Below are positions 48,313 to 57,320 of a DNA stretch of 64,000 nucleotides, piece after piece (within the stretch, counting starts at the first letter, position 1; each line of letters begins with the position of its first letter). This stretch comes from Prochlorococcus marinus str. MIT 9515 (GTDB lineage: Bacteria; Cyanobacteriota; Cyanobacteriia; PCC-6307; Cyanobiaceae). The stretch lies in NCBI RefSeq assembly GCF_000015665.1, contig NC_008817.1, forward strand, positions 1,054,001-1,118,000. The letters run 5' to 3'. A model generated the notes under the pieces. It saw only the letters and a list, made by a program, of their open reading frames with translations, had not been told where the DNA came from and did not search any database. Made by a program: the position numbers and the translations under genes.

Positions 48313-49035
48313 ATGGCTACCAGAATAAATAAATATTTAAGTGAAGTAGGTTACTGTTCAAGAAGAGTAGCAGATAGATTAATTGAAGAAGGAAAAGTAA
48401 CCATTAATGGTAAAATTTCAGAAATAGGTACCAAGGTAAAGGAAGATGATCAAGTAGAAGTTGAAGGAATAATAATAGATAAACCAACTAAACAAAAATA
48501 TATATACTTAGCCTTCAATAAACCTGTAGGAATTGTTTGCACAACCGATAGAAGAGTTGAACCTGACAATATAATAGATTTCATCAATTATTCTACAAGA
48601 ATTTTCCCCATTGGAAGATTGGATAAGAACAGTGAGGGACTTATTTTTTTAACTAATGATGGTGATATCGTAAATAAAATACTTAGAGCAAGAAATAATC
48701 ATGAAAAAGAATACATAGTAAGCGTTAATCGCCCGATTAATAGAGACTTTATTCATAACATGAGTAATGGAGTTAAAATATTAGACACCATTACTAAGAA
48801 TTGTTTCGTAAAACAATTGGGGGTAAAAAAATTTAAAATCATACTCACTCAAGGACTAAACCGTCAGATTAGGCGAATGTGCGAGTCATTGGGCTACAGA
48901 GTACAATCTTTAAAACGTATAAGAATTATGAATATTAAGTTAGACATCCCAACTGGAAAATATCGCGAATTTACCAAAGATGAACTCTTAGAATTAAGTG
49001 GATTACTTGAAAACTCTTCAAAAACATTTAACTAA
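48313..49035 (+). CDS. rluF: RluF-type 23S rRNA pseudouridine synthase
   Basis: 240 residues: S4 RNA-binding domain INKYLSEVGYCSRRVADRLIEEGKVTING-like at the start, catalytic GRLDKNSEGLIFLTNDG (Asp in RLD), and LTQGLNRQIRRMCESLGYRV. The RsuA/RluB/E/F family; the S4 start and QGLNRQIRRM favour RluF (U2604). Confidence 0.88.
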   Translation: MATRINKYLSEVGYCSRRVADRLIEEGKVTINGKISEIGTKVKEDDQVEVEGIIIDKPTKQKYIYLAFNKPVGIVCTTDRRVEPDNIIDFINYSTRIFPIGRLDKNSEGLIFLTNDGDIVNKILRARNNHEKEYIVSVNRPINRDFIHNMSNGVKILDTITKNCFVKQLGVKKFKIILTQGLNRQIRRMCESLGYRVQSLKRIRIMNIKLDIPTGKYREFTKDELLELSGLLENSSKTFN

Positions 49036-49178
49036 TTAAAAGTCTCTCTTTGTCGAGAGTTTAAAATTTTTTAATTTCAATTTTCTCCAAAACTATCAAA
49101 GAAAAAATTTTTTTTATTCTATCAGTAATAAAAAATCAGACTATCAAAGCTTTTACAAAGAGTTTTGAAAGATTAATT

Positions 49179-49412
49179 TTAATTTCCACCTTCTCCAAAA
49201 TTATAGGAAGGCGATGTATCTTGACTTTTAATCTTTACTCCATTAATAACTTTATTAGAAATATTTTTTAATTCGCTACCTGTAAATTTAAATCCTGAAT
49301 CATTCGCAATTTTGGCAATCTCATCTGCAGTTCCAACGCTCATAACTTGATTAAGAAAATTTTTGTTTTTTTGTATTTCAATTAAAAATTTTTTTATTTG
49401 GTCTTCTGACAC
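49179..49412 (-). CDS. Nif11-like leader peptide protein
   Basis: 77 residues: MSEDQIKKFLIEIQKNKNFL, NQVMSVGTADEIAKIANDSG, FKFTGSELKN..., ending YNFGEGGN. The Nif11 domain is the leader of many cyanobacterial peptide precursors and here ends in a Gly-Gly-containing tail with no core after it. No modifying enzyme or exporter gene is in the window. Confidence 0.78.
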   Translation of the reverse strand: MSEDQIKKFLIEIQKNKNFLNQVMSVGTADEIAKIANDSGFKFTGSELKNISNKVINGVKIKSQDTSPSYNFGEGGN

Positions 49413-49654
49413 CAGAAATATAATGTGACTAATATCAATAATAAATTCTTTTCAAAAAATTTTAATAGTCTCAATTAAAAAAAAAAACAAAAGTTTTTAA
49501 ATAATGTATAAATTTTTTCTTTTCAATGTAAATATCTTATTCTTGTCTCAAAATTTTGGAGAATCAGTTAATTTTAATTGCTCGCACCGCTATGCTTTAA
49601 TCTGTTAATTATTTATTGATTGGCAAAAAAAATCGTTATTAAAAAGAATCAATT

Positions 49655-49756
49655 ATGGAATCATCTCAAGAGATAATTTTAATCGCTTTAGGATTACTGA
49701 TTGTAATCTTTGCAGGAACTTTAGCATTAAGACTTGGTATAAGTTTAAAGGATTAA
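49655..49756 (+). CDS. 33-residue membrane protein
   Basis: MESSQEIILIALGLLIVIFA then GTLALRLGISLKD. Single helix. Five bases before the next mini-gene, so a two-gene operon. Size and shape recall small photosystem or NDH subunits but I cannot assign it. Confidence 0.6.
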   Translation: MESSQEIILIALGLLIVIFAGTLALRLGISLKD

Positions 49757-49761
49757 AGGAA

Positions 49762-49884
49762 ATGAACTTCAAATCATTATTTCCCTTAATTGTTGGATTA
49801 TCATTCTGGATATATGGAAACATACTTTTGGTAATTAAGCTGCAGACAAAAAAAACTAAGATGAAAATTACAGATAAAAAATAA
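49762..49884 (+). CDS. 40-residue membrane protein
   Basis: MNFKSLFPLIVGLSFWIYGN, ILLVIKLQTKKTKMKITDKK. AAAGGA ribosome site overlaps the end of the previous gene. Single helix plus basic tail. Confidence 0.6.
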   Translation: MNFKSLFPLIVGLSFWIYGNILLVIKLQTKKTKMKITDKK

Positions 49885-50027
49885 ACTAAATTAAAAGGTC
49901 TACCCATTCAGGAAAATAATATAATAAGTACTTGAATTTGAAACAAAAGCGACAACATAAGTAAAGAAATTTACGATGACTTTTTCCATTATTACTGTTA
50001 GAAAATAATCAAAATATTCTTTAAATA

Positions 50028-50120
50028 ATGTCTTTAGGAATTTATTTGATTCCAATTTTGGTTTTAGGTTCAGTTTATCTTTTCAGATCAATAATGGATC
50101 TTATTCAAAAGAAAAAATAA
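50028..50120 (+). CDS. 30-residue membrane protein
   Basis: MSLGIYLIPILVLGSVYLFR, SIMDLIQKKK. Followed after 13 bases by the gene at 50134. Single helix; no family recognised. Confidence 0.5.
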   Translation: MSLGIYLIPILVLGSVYLFRSIMDLIQKKK

Positions 50121-50133
50121 AAATTTATTAACT

Positions 50134-50436
50134 ATGAAAAATTCAAAAAATAAATTAAACTCTCAAAATAAAGAATCAGAAAGAACAAGGGGGGGATCCA
50201 CCTCTCAAGATTCGCTTGACGAGAATAAATCTTCTGCAAAAGAATATCTAAAGAAAGTTCAGATTAAAGAGCGTTTTCATTTAAATTCACTCATAACAAA
50301 AAATATATCGCTTTTTACTAAAAATCCTAATTATAAAATGTTGGCTTGGCTTATTGTTCAGCTAATAATTTTTTCATTATTTATTTTTGCAGTTAATATT
50401 TTCAAAAAGAATCTTATACCTTATTTCAATTCATAG
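50134..50436 (+). CDS. C-terminally anchored basic protein
   Basis: 100 residues: a Ser/Asn/Lys-rich first 60 (ERTRGGSTSQDSLDENKSSA), then helix MLAWLIVQLIIFSLFIFAVNIF near the end. Tail-anchored topology. Function unknown. Confidence 0.6.
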   Translation: MKNSKNKLNSQNKESERTRGGSTSQDSLDENKSSAKEYLKKVQIKERFHLNSLITKNISLFTKNPNYKMLAWLIVQLIIFSLFIFAVNIFKKNLIPYFNS

Positions 50437-50504
50437 ATTTTAGGAAAGGGTTCAATTTTATTCTGGAAATTATTATTAAAAAAAAAAAATTGCAAAGTAA
50501 TATC

Positions 50505-50756
50505 TTAATTTGTTTTTTCTATTGTCCATCTATAACCACCTTTCCTGTTATTTTCTCGATAACAAATTCCAATTAAATCACCGTTTTTTCTTCTCAAAGA
50601 ACACTCTATTCCATCTGGAGTTTTGTAAAAACTTGAGGAATTAGGACAAACCTCTTCACCTTCTTGATTCATTTTTTCAATAATTAATGCCCAGACTTCT
50701 TTTAAATCATTATCCTTGAAAGTATTGAATTGCATTTTAATTATTTTTATAAACAA
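50505..50756 (-). CDS. Small soluble hypothetical protein
   Basis: 83 residues (76 if the ATG at 50735 is used): MQFNTFKDNDLKEVWALIIE, CPNSSSFYKTPDGIECSLRR, GGYRWTIEKTN. Compact alpha-beta look with two Cys and conserved Trp. No family recognised. Confidence 0.6.
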   Translation of the reverse strand: MFIKIIKMQFNTFKDNDLKEVWALIIEKMNQEGEEVCPNSSSFYKTPDGIECSLRRKNGDLIGICYRENNRKGGYRWTIEKTN

Positions 50757-51061
50757 TATAAAGCTATCAAAAAATCTTTAAATTTAATCTTTACTGATTT
50801 CTATATCATTACCTACATTCTTAAATGATTAAATTTACTTTTCCATATTCTTTAATATTTCCTTAAAAGTATTGTTAAGCTCCAACTCTGCGAATTAATT
50901 TAAATTTAATTATTCAAAAGATACTGCTTAGTCTACTTTTTCTTAATTTGCTCAATCACAAAAAACCTAAGCAAATTTAGAAGGTATGTCATGATAATTA
51001 CCTTTTAATCTCTCAGAGAATAAAAAAGCTAAATTAAAACTTATTTTAATAAATTATCATT

Positions 51062-51214
51062 CTATCTAACTACTACTTTACCGCCATAACCTAAAGCAAT
51101 TGAATCTAAAAGTTTAAGAACGTCGTCATCTTTAACATGCTCCCATTTCTTCCAATATTTAAGTAAATCATTTAATTTTGCTCTTGTTTCTTGAGTAAAT
51201 TCTGAAAGTTCCAT
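51062..51214 (-). CDS. Small family protein (KDxDxLxxLDxIAxxxGG), copy 2
   Basis: 50 residues: MELSEFTQETRAKLNDLLKY, WKKWEHVKDDDVLKLLDSIA, LGYGGKVVVR. Paralogue of 43201. The recurring pattern in two loci supports that both are translated. Confidence 0.65.
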   Translation of the reverse strand: MELSEFTQETRAKLNDLLKYWKKWEHVKDDDVLKLLDSIALGYGGKVVVR

Positions 51215-51523
51215 AACTAATAGTTAATTGCCATACATATTAGTTATGCTTGCTTAAAAATTATTTCGCAATAATTGTAATTTTCTTAAGCTAGTTTTAT
51301 TATTAAAAGAGGCGAAATTAAAAATATTTCTTATTTATTTTATTAGTAATTATTAAATATAGATAATTACCCATTCCAAGTAAAAATAAATCTAATTAGA
51401 TTTGGCAAGGCGGAAAAGTTTAAGACAATATTTCCATCTAATTACTAAAAAAGAATTTATCCCTCCAATATATATCGGCTAGTGATTTTAAAAAGAACCA
51501 ATAAAAGATAATAAATATTATTT
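51215..51523. other. AT-rich stretch without gene
   Basis: Nothing recognisable in 309 bases apart from runs of A and T. Confidence 0.5.
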
Positions 51524-51889
51524 TTATTGAGTATAGAGAATCAATACATCATCTATTGGTAATTGAGTATTAATGTTTTTGCCTATATTAGCCCATTCAA
51601 TTAATTCTTCCTTTGTTAAATTATAAAATCTTTTTGAAAAGCAAGTATTTAACATATCTGGTAATACTCCAAAAATTTCAAAGATATCTTTTTTGCAATA
51701 AATATCCTTAAGGTCACAATAATGCCAAGTACTTTGTTCATCTTTAGAAAATCTTTCATAGATAGCTTCTGGGATTATTACTTCTTCTGTCCAATCATTT
51801 TCTATATCTTTATTATCCTTTTTAAGATCATCTTCCTCTCTCTTTCGCAGATTTTTTAACCAGTTATTAATTTCAAAGTGATCATCCAT
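51524..51889 (-). CDS. Acidic hypothetical protein
   Basis: 121 residues: EINNWLKNLRKREEDDLKKD, EAIYERFSKDEQSTWHYCDL, CKKDIFEIFGVLPDMLNTCF, LTKEELIEWANIGKNINTQL. Soluble and helical with three Cys. Not recognised. Confidence 0.65.
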   Translation of the reverse strand: MDDHFEINNWLKNLRKREEDDLKKDNKDIENDWTEEVIIPEAIYERFSKDEQSTWHYCDLKDIYCKKDIFEIFGVLPDMLNTCFSKRFYNLTKEELIEWANIGKNINTQLPIDDVLILYTQ

Positions 51890-51986
51890 AAGTTTTAATC
51901 TTTTTTAATAATCTTAAAAGTTAGAGATACCAAATCATCAATTAAAACTAGACTTGGGATCAAAGAATCTATTGAAATATTATTTG

Positions 51987-52115
51987 CTAAAAAATTGATT
52001 TAGCTCTATTAGCTCTTCGTATAGTTTTCTTCAAAATATGATTTTTTATGGAAAGGTCAGATATTGCATAAAGAGTTAAAAAGAATACTGCCTTTGCAAA
52101 AATTGAGATTTGCAT
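51987..52115 (-). CDS. Small membrane protein
   Basis: 42 residues from ATG 52115: MQISIFAKAVFFLTLYAISD, LSIKNHILKKTIRRANRAKS. A longer frame to 52172 exists but the short one has the usual mini-protein shape (helix, then basic tail). Confidence 0.45.
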   Translation of the reverse strand: MQISIFAKAVFFLTLYAISDLSIKNHILKKTIRRANRAKSIF

Positions 52116-52417
52116 AATAAAGAGAAACTTATTTATATGGAACCAAATCACGACAGATAAGCAAGTCCTCAACTTATTTAAGTACTACTTAATTAATAAT
52201 CCAAAAAAAAAAAAGCTTATTAACATTAGCTTAAAAATTTTTTAATCTTAAAAAATTAACCTTGGATTTCATCCGAATTTATTACCGATTATGGGAGCAG
52301 ATCCTTAATTTTTATCAAAGTAATAATTAATCTTCAAAAATTTAGGGTTATCGGTGATTTGAGGTTAATAAGCCAAAAGTGAATTTACTTATAAATTTGT
52401 AAATCTAATAATTTTAA

Positions 52418-52594
52418 TTATAAAAAGATTCCTTTACTCTGTATAAACATATGAAAAGCAGGATTATGAAGATATAGATCATAAGAAGCTTTAGCTAAGA
52501 AAATCATTAAACCTGAAACAGCCAGAAAAATTATCTGATCTTTTGAGGCATTATCAAAATTAAATTTTTTTGAAGAAAATGTTTTTGCTTTCAT
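52418..52594 (-). CDS. Small membrane protein
   Basis: 58 residues: MKAKTFSSKKFNFDNASKDQ, helix IIFLAVSGLMIFLAKASYDL, YLHNPAFHMFIQSKGIFL. No family recognised. Confidence 0.6.
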   Translation of the reverse strand: MKAKTFSSKKFNFDNASKDQIIFLAVSGLMIFLAKASYDLYLHNPAFHMFIQSKGIFL

Positions 52595-52783
52595 AATTAA
52601 ATTTAGCTCTAATTATGGTTTAGCAAAAATAATTAAGATGATTTTAAAAATATATATTTTTTTTATATTCTAAAAGAAAAATCTTTGGCTAATTATTTAT
52701 TACTTCTATATTTTTGTGTATAGATATAAATTATTATTTTATTATTTATTCGAAACTGGTTTTCTCCAAAATCTAATAAGAAA

Positions 52784-52990
52784 TTATATTCCTTTGAAAT
52801 CTTGAATTAAAATTCCATAATGCCGATTATAATCATCATCTTTATTTTGATCTGAAGAAATTATCTCACCAACTTTTAATCCAAGAATAAGATAGTAAAC
52901 CCAAATAAAAATATCACCTCCATCTAAATATGGAAACCAACTAAAGATAAGTCCAAGTAATAATCGAACTCCTGCTCATATGATTTCCAT
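52784..52990 (-). pseudogene. Membrane protein gene with an early TGA
   Basis: From ATG 52990 the frame reads MEII, TGA, then AGVRLLLGLIFSWFPYLDGG, DIFIWVYYLILGLKVGEIIS and on to a TAA at 52784. The body looks coding (one or two helices) but has no other start. Either a nonsense mutation at codon 5 or a missed unusual start. Confidence 0.5.
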
Positions 52991-53456
52991 TGTTATAAAG
53001 TCTCATAGAAAAAGTATTGAATGAAAAAGAAGAGGGGTCTAATTAAGTTATCAAAAGACTGTGATATTTATCTCTCATAAAGTTTAAGATCATTAAAAAA
53101 AAATTTATTAATCACAATTTTCTCTAGATAATTTTCAGACTCTATTTTTCTTTGTTTATTTTTATCTTCATTATGTAAATTAAAAACCTTTTATTTTTAG
53201 ACAAATCTTATTGCTGCAGAATATTCCTGTAATATGCATTTAATTAATTTTAATTTTCATTAAATAAAATATTCTGATAGATAAATAATTATTATGAAGA
53301 GGTAAAAATAACTTTTACCTAAATAAATATATATATATATATTCTTGGTATGAAAATTAATACATTAAAAGGTTTCGAAAATTGTTGCTTATCTAAAAAT
53401 TTATATATAGATTTGAAAAAGAAGCTTTTTATTTAATAAAAAATATCTTTTCAAAT
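52991..53456. other. AT-rich region upstream of the oxidase operon
   Basis: 466 bases with no gene. Contains a (TA)n run at about 53329-53341. The oxidase operon's promoter must lie here but I cannot define it. Confidence 0.5.
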
Positions 53457-54011
53457 ATGGTCCATTCAACATTAAATTTTATGGCTTATATCTTGATCAA
53501 TACTTTTTCTATATTTTCAAGTTTGCTTCCTGCATTGAATGAAAAAAATCTTCCATGGATTGATGTTATTCATCCTATTGTAGTTCATTTTGTAATTGCA
53601 ATGGCTCTAGGCGCTGTAGTATTTGATTTTGTTGGAATAATATTCAAAAAACCTAATTTATATGAAGTAAGTTTTTTAAATCTAACCGTTGCAACAATTG
53701 CTATCTTTATTGCTATTGTGTTTGGTCAAATTGAAGCTGGACTAAGTAATCCATATGGAGTCTCAAGAGATATTTTGAACTATCACAGCACAATAGGATG
53801 GTCCTTAGCGGGGGTACTCTCGGTCATTACAGGATGGAGATATGTTTCAAGACAAAGCAATCCTCAAGTCCTGTCAAAAGGTTTTGTTTTTGTAGATTTA
53901 ATTTTAGCCGCCTTAGTTTGTACTCAAGTGTATTTAGGAGATATGTTGGTTTGGATTTATGGATTACATACAGTTCCAGTTGTTCAAGCTGTTAGAGAAG
54001 GATTATTATGA
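53457..54011 (+). CDS. DUF2231-type membrane protein, first of pair
   Basis: 184 residues, four helices: WIDVIHPIVVHFVIAMALGAVVF (the HP-x-x-VHF motif of DUF2231), LTVATIAIFIAIVFGQIEAG, YHSTIGWSLAGVLSVITGW and FVDLILAALVCTQVYLGDML. Paired histidines (HP...VH, YH, LHT) could bind haem or metal. It overlaps the next gene by four bases and starts an oxidase operon. Confidence 0.8.
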   Translation: MVHSTLNFMAYILINTFSIFSSLLPALNEKNLPWIDVIHPIVVHFVIAMALGAVVFDFVGIIFKKPNLYEVSFLNLTVATIAIFIAIVFGQIEAGLSNPYGVSRDILNYHSTIGWSLAGVLSVITGWRYVSRQSNPQVLSKGFVFVDLILAALVCTQVYLGDMLVWIYGLHTVPVVQAVREGLL

Positions 54012-54685
54012 TAATTTTTAATAATTATCTTTTTTTTCAAATAGGTGGTTTAAAAAGTATTTACAGCCTTTTCTCTCTTTTAATAAAATCACCAATTAGT
54101 GAAATATCAGATAAATTAGGGCCAAATGATTTGCCTTATAAAATTCCATTACATCCAAATCTTGTTCATTTAACTATAGGTTTATTTGCTATTGGAATAT
54201 TCTTTGATATTGCAGGAGCATTTTATCCTTTTGAGAAAAGAATTCTGAGATTTCTTGCTTTTCCAGTAACAAGAGTGGGATTTCATGATGTTGGTTGGTA
54301 TAACATTCTTGCGGCTTCCTTTATAACTTTCTTTACAGTTGCAACTGGTTTTTTTGAAATGTTGCTCGCAGTTCCAATACCTGAAGTCAAAAGTATTTTA
54401 GGTCAAAGTGCGATTTCTACAATGCTATGGCATGCCATAGGCGGAGTGGCTATTTTATTTGTAATGATTTCGATGACTATATGGAGAGGTTATCAAAGAT
54501 TTGTTTTTAGGAAGGATTTCGGAAGACAAGTCTCTTGGTCTTATATATTTTTAGGAGCCTTGATTTTAATTTTGATGGGGCTACATGGCAGTTTAGGAGC
54601 ATGGCTTGCAAGCGATTTTGGAGTTCATATTACGGCTGACCAACTTCTTGTAAGAGGAGAAGATCTTAATCAAATATTCCAATGA
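54008..54685 (+). CDS. DUF2231-type membrane protein, second of pair
   Basis: 225 residues: KIPLHPNLVHLTIGLFAIGI (HPxLVH), VGWYNILAASFITFFTVATG, SAISTMLWHAIGGVAILFVM, and WSYIFLGALILILMGLHGSL. Same histidine pattern as the preceding gene. Overlaps ctaC by four bases, so the five genes are tightly coupled. Confidence 0.8.
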   Translation: MIIFNNYLFFQIGGLKSIYSLFSLLIKSPISEISDKLGPNDLPYKIPLHPNLVHLTIGLFAIGIFFDIAGAFYPFEKRILRFLAFPVTRVGFHDVGWYNILAASFITFFTVATGFFEMLLAVPIPEVKSILGQSAISTMLWHAIGGVAILFVMISMTIWRGYQRFVFRKDFGRQVSWSYIFLGALILILMGLHGSLGAWLASDFGVHITADQLLVRGEDLNQIFQ

Positions 54686-55617
54686 ATACTAAAATAAGAA
54701 GATTAAAGAAAAAGAATTTTTCAAACACTTTTATAATAATTATTGCAGTATTACTAAACTTGCTAGTAAGTCTATTAATGGGTTATTGGTCTTATAGTTG
54801 GTTACCAATACAAGCCTCAGAGGCTGCTCATTATGTAGATAATCTATTTGCATTTGAAACCACTATTGGTACTTTTATCTTTCTGGGCTGTACAGGAACA
54901 ATGGCTTGGATTTTAGTATTCAATAGAGCTCCTAAGTATGACGAAAGCAATGGTGAACCTTTAGAGGGAAATTTAAAACTTGAAATTATATGGACAATAG
55001 TTCCTCTTATTTTAGTTTTAGCAATATCAATATATTCAACAGGTGTTAATAATAAACTTGAAAACTTAGGGTCAAAAATAAAATATGATTTCGGCTCAGA
55101 GGTACCTTTTGTTGAGGAGAAAAAAGTTTTTGATTATGGACCTATTGACGTGATTTCAAGGCAATGGAATTGGGAGTTTGTTTATCCAAATGGAATACAT
55201 AGTTCTGAATTACATTTGCCCGTTAATAAGAGATCAAATTTCAGATTAATAACAGAAGATGTAATTCATAGTTTTTATGTCCCAGCATTTAGATTAAAAC
55301 AAGATATTATTCCTGGAAGTGTAATTACATATTCGCTTACACCTACTAAAGAAGGTGTATATAGATTGAGAGACGCAATGTTTAGTGGTGCCTATTTTTC
55401 ACAAAATCAAACAAATGTAATCGTAGAGTCTGAAGACATTTTTTTACAATGGATTAATGAGACTGTAAAAAAAGAACCTCAAAATGGATTAAATCCTGCT
55501 GGCCGTTTGTACGATAAAAGGCTAAGAAATGGTAATAGAGGTTGGGCGACAGTTAAACCTGCTCCTGATCCAAAAGTTAATGAGGTGGGTTTTGAAGAAA
55601 GACCCCATGATAGTTGA
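54682..55617 (+). CDS. ctaC: Cytochrome c oxidase subunit II homologue lacking the CuA site
   Basis: 311 residues: two N-terminal helices, then the cupredoxin domain with SRQWNWEFVYPNGIHSSELH, DVIHSFYVPAFRLKQDIIPG and RLRDAMFSGAYFSQNQ. In CuA oxidases the last segment is CAELCGxxHxxM; both Cys, the His and the Met are replaced. The domain is otherwise full length. This is the pattern of the cyanobacterial alternative terminal oxidase (ARTO), thought to take electrons from quinol rather than cytochrome c. Confidence 0.9.
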   Translation: MNTKIRRLKKKNFSNTFIIIIAVLLNLLVSLLMGYWSYSWLPIQASEAAHYVDNLFAFETTIGTFIFLGCTGTMAWILVFNRAPKYDESNGEPLEGNLKLEIIWTIVPLILVLAISIYSTGVNNKLENLGSKIKYDFGSEVPFVEEKKVFDYGPIDVISRQWNWEFVYPNGIHSSELHLPVNKRSNFRLITEDVIHSFYVPAFRLKQDIIPGSVITYSLTPTKEGVYRLRDAMFSGAYFSQNQTNVIVESEDIFLQWINETVKKEPQNGLNPAGRLYDKRLRNGNRGWATVKPAPDPKVNEVGFEERPHDS

Positions 55618-57317
55618 AATTTCCTATGACAATTGTTAATTATGATCCAAGATTAGTTAAAACTAAAAATCCCTATCCCAAAGGGCCCAATGATTGGAAA
55701 AGGTTTTTTAGTTTTAATACGGATGCAAAAGTAATTGGCATTCAATATATTGTCACAGCTCTTTTTTTCTTATTAATAGGTGGTCTTTTAGGGATGTTGA
55801 TTAGAGGAGAGTTAATAACACCACCATCAGATCTTTTTGATCCAACCGTTTACAACGGTCTGTACACTATGCACGGAACAATCATGCTTTTTTTGTTCCT
55901 ATTCCCTATTTTAAGTGGTTTAACAAATTTACTTGTACCTCCCATGATAGGAGCGCCAGATATGGCTTTCCCAAAACTTAATGCCTTAGCATTTTGGCTA
56001 GTCCCAGTTTTCTCAATAATACTTCTTTTAAGTTTTTTTGTTCCTGGAGGGCCGGCCTCTTCAGGTTGGTGGTCATATCCCCCTATAAGTATTCAAAATC
56101 CTCTTGGAAAAATAATAAATGGGGAAATGTTATGGATAATAGCAATATCTTTATCTGGGATTTCTTCGATCATTGGTGCTGTCAACTTTGTCACAACAAT
56201 AATAAGAATGCGAGCCCCTGGGATGGGATTTTTCAAGATGCCAATTTTTATTTGGACTGTATTAGCAGCTCAATTATTACAATTACTTGGATTACCTGCC
56301 TTAACTGGTGGAGCGATAATGTTATTTTTTGATCTAACATTTGGAACAAGTTTTTTCAGAGTTGAGGGGGGAGGAGACCCTGTTTTGTTTCAGCATTTTT
56401 TCTGGTTTTATTCTCATCCTGCCGTCTATGTGATGGTTTTACCTGTATTTGGAATATTTTCTGAACTTTTTCCTGTTTATTCCAGAAAACCTCTTTTTGG
56501 ATATAAATTTGTTGCTATCGCTTCTTTTGGTATAACTATTCTTTCATTAGTTGTTTGGGTTCATCACATGTTCTATACAGGCACACCAATGTGGATGAGA
56601 AATTTATTTATGTTTACTACTATGCTCATTGCTGTGCCTACAGGTGTAAAAGTATTTGCCTGGATAGCTACATTATGGGGCGGAAATATTAGGTTAAGTA
56701 CACCCATGCTTTTTTGTTTGGGGGGATTATTTAATTTTATTTTTGGAGGAATCACTGGCGTAATGCTTGCAACAGTGCCAGTAGACATTCATGTTGGAAA
56801 TACATATTTTGTTGTTGCTCATTTTCACTATATTATTTTTAATACCATTGCTTTTGGAATATTTGCAGCTATTTATCACTGGTTCCCAAAATTTACTGGA
56901 AAGATGTTTTATGAAGGTTTAGGAAAAATTCATTTTACTCTTACTTTTATAGGAGCGACTTTAAATTGGTTACCGCTTCATTGGGCTGGTTTATTAGGAA
57001 TGCCGAGAAGAGTTGCCTCTTATGATCCTGAATTTGCAATTTGGAATGTACTAGCAAGTATTGGAGCTTTTATTCTTGGAGTTGCCTCTATTCCTTTTAT
57101 TTTAAATATGGTTAGTTCATGGGTTAGAGGTAAATCAGCTCCCCCAAATCCTTGGAAAGCTATAGGGCTAGAGTGGCTACTCCCCTCTCCTCCGCCTCAC
57201 GAAAATTTTGAAGAAGATATTCCAACGGTTTTAAATGAACCTTATTGTTATGGCTTAGATAAACCATTCGTCGAAGATGAGAAATTTTATGTAGAAAAGT
57301 CACTCAAAAAACATTAA
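55614..57317 (+). CDS. ctaD: Haem-copper oxidase subunit I
   Basis: 567 residues, 12 helices. Haem and CuB ligands are present: MHGTIMLFLF, WFYSHPAVYVM, VWVHHMFYTG, VAHFHYIIFN. YSHPAV instead of GHPEVY marks the A2 type, where Tyr-Ser replace the Glu of the D-channel. It reduces O2 to water in the membrane. Overlaps ctaC by four bases. Confidence 0.95.
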   Translation: MKFPMTIVNYDPRLVKTKNPYPKGPNDWKRFFSFNTDAKVIGIQYIVTALFFLLIGGLLGMLIRGELITPPSDLFDPTVYNGLYTMHGTIMLFLFLFPILSGLTNLLVPPMIGAPDMAFPKLNALAFWLVPVFSIILLLSFFVPGGPASSGWWSYPPISIQNPLGKIINGEMLWIIAISLSGISSIIGAVNFVTTIIRMRAPGMGFFKMPIFIWTVLAAQLLQLLGLPALTGGAIMLFFDLTFGTSFFRVEGGGDPVLFQHFFWFYSHPAVYVMVLPVFGIFSELFPVYSRKPLFGYKFVAIASFGITILSLVVWVHHMFYTGTPMWMRNLFMFTTMLIAVPTGVKVFAWIATLWGGNIRLSTPMLFCLGGLFNFIFGGITGVMLATVPVDIHVGNTYFVVAHFHYIIFNTIAFGIFAAIYHWFPKFTGKMFYEGLGKIHFTLTFIGATLNWLPLHWAGLLGMPRRVASYDPEFAIWNVLASIGAFILGVASIPFILNMVSSWVRGKSAPPNPWKAIGLEWLLPSPPPHENFEEDIPTVLNEPYCYGLDKPFVEDEKFYVEKSLKKH

Positions 57318-57320
57318 AAA

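Noticed and set aside
49653-49907. 84-residue minus-strand frame
   Set aside because: Covers two coupled plus-strand mini-genes that have proper ribosome sites and membrane helices.
53329-53341. TATATATATATA run as a promoter or origin
   Set aside because: Simple dinucleotide repeat of a kind common in this AT-rich genome (also near 29687).
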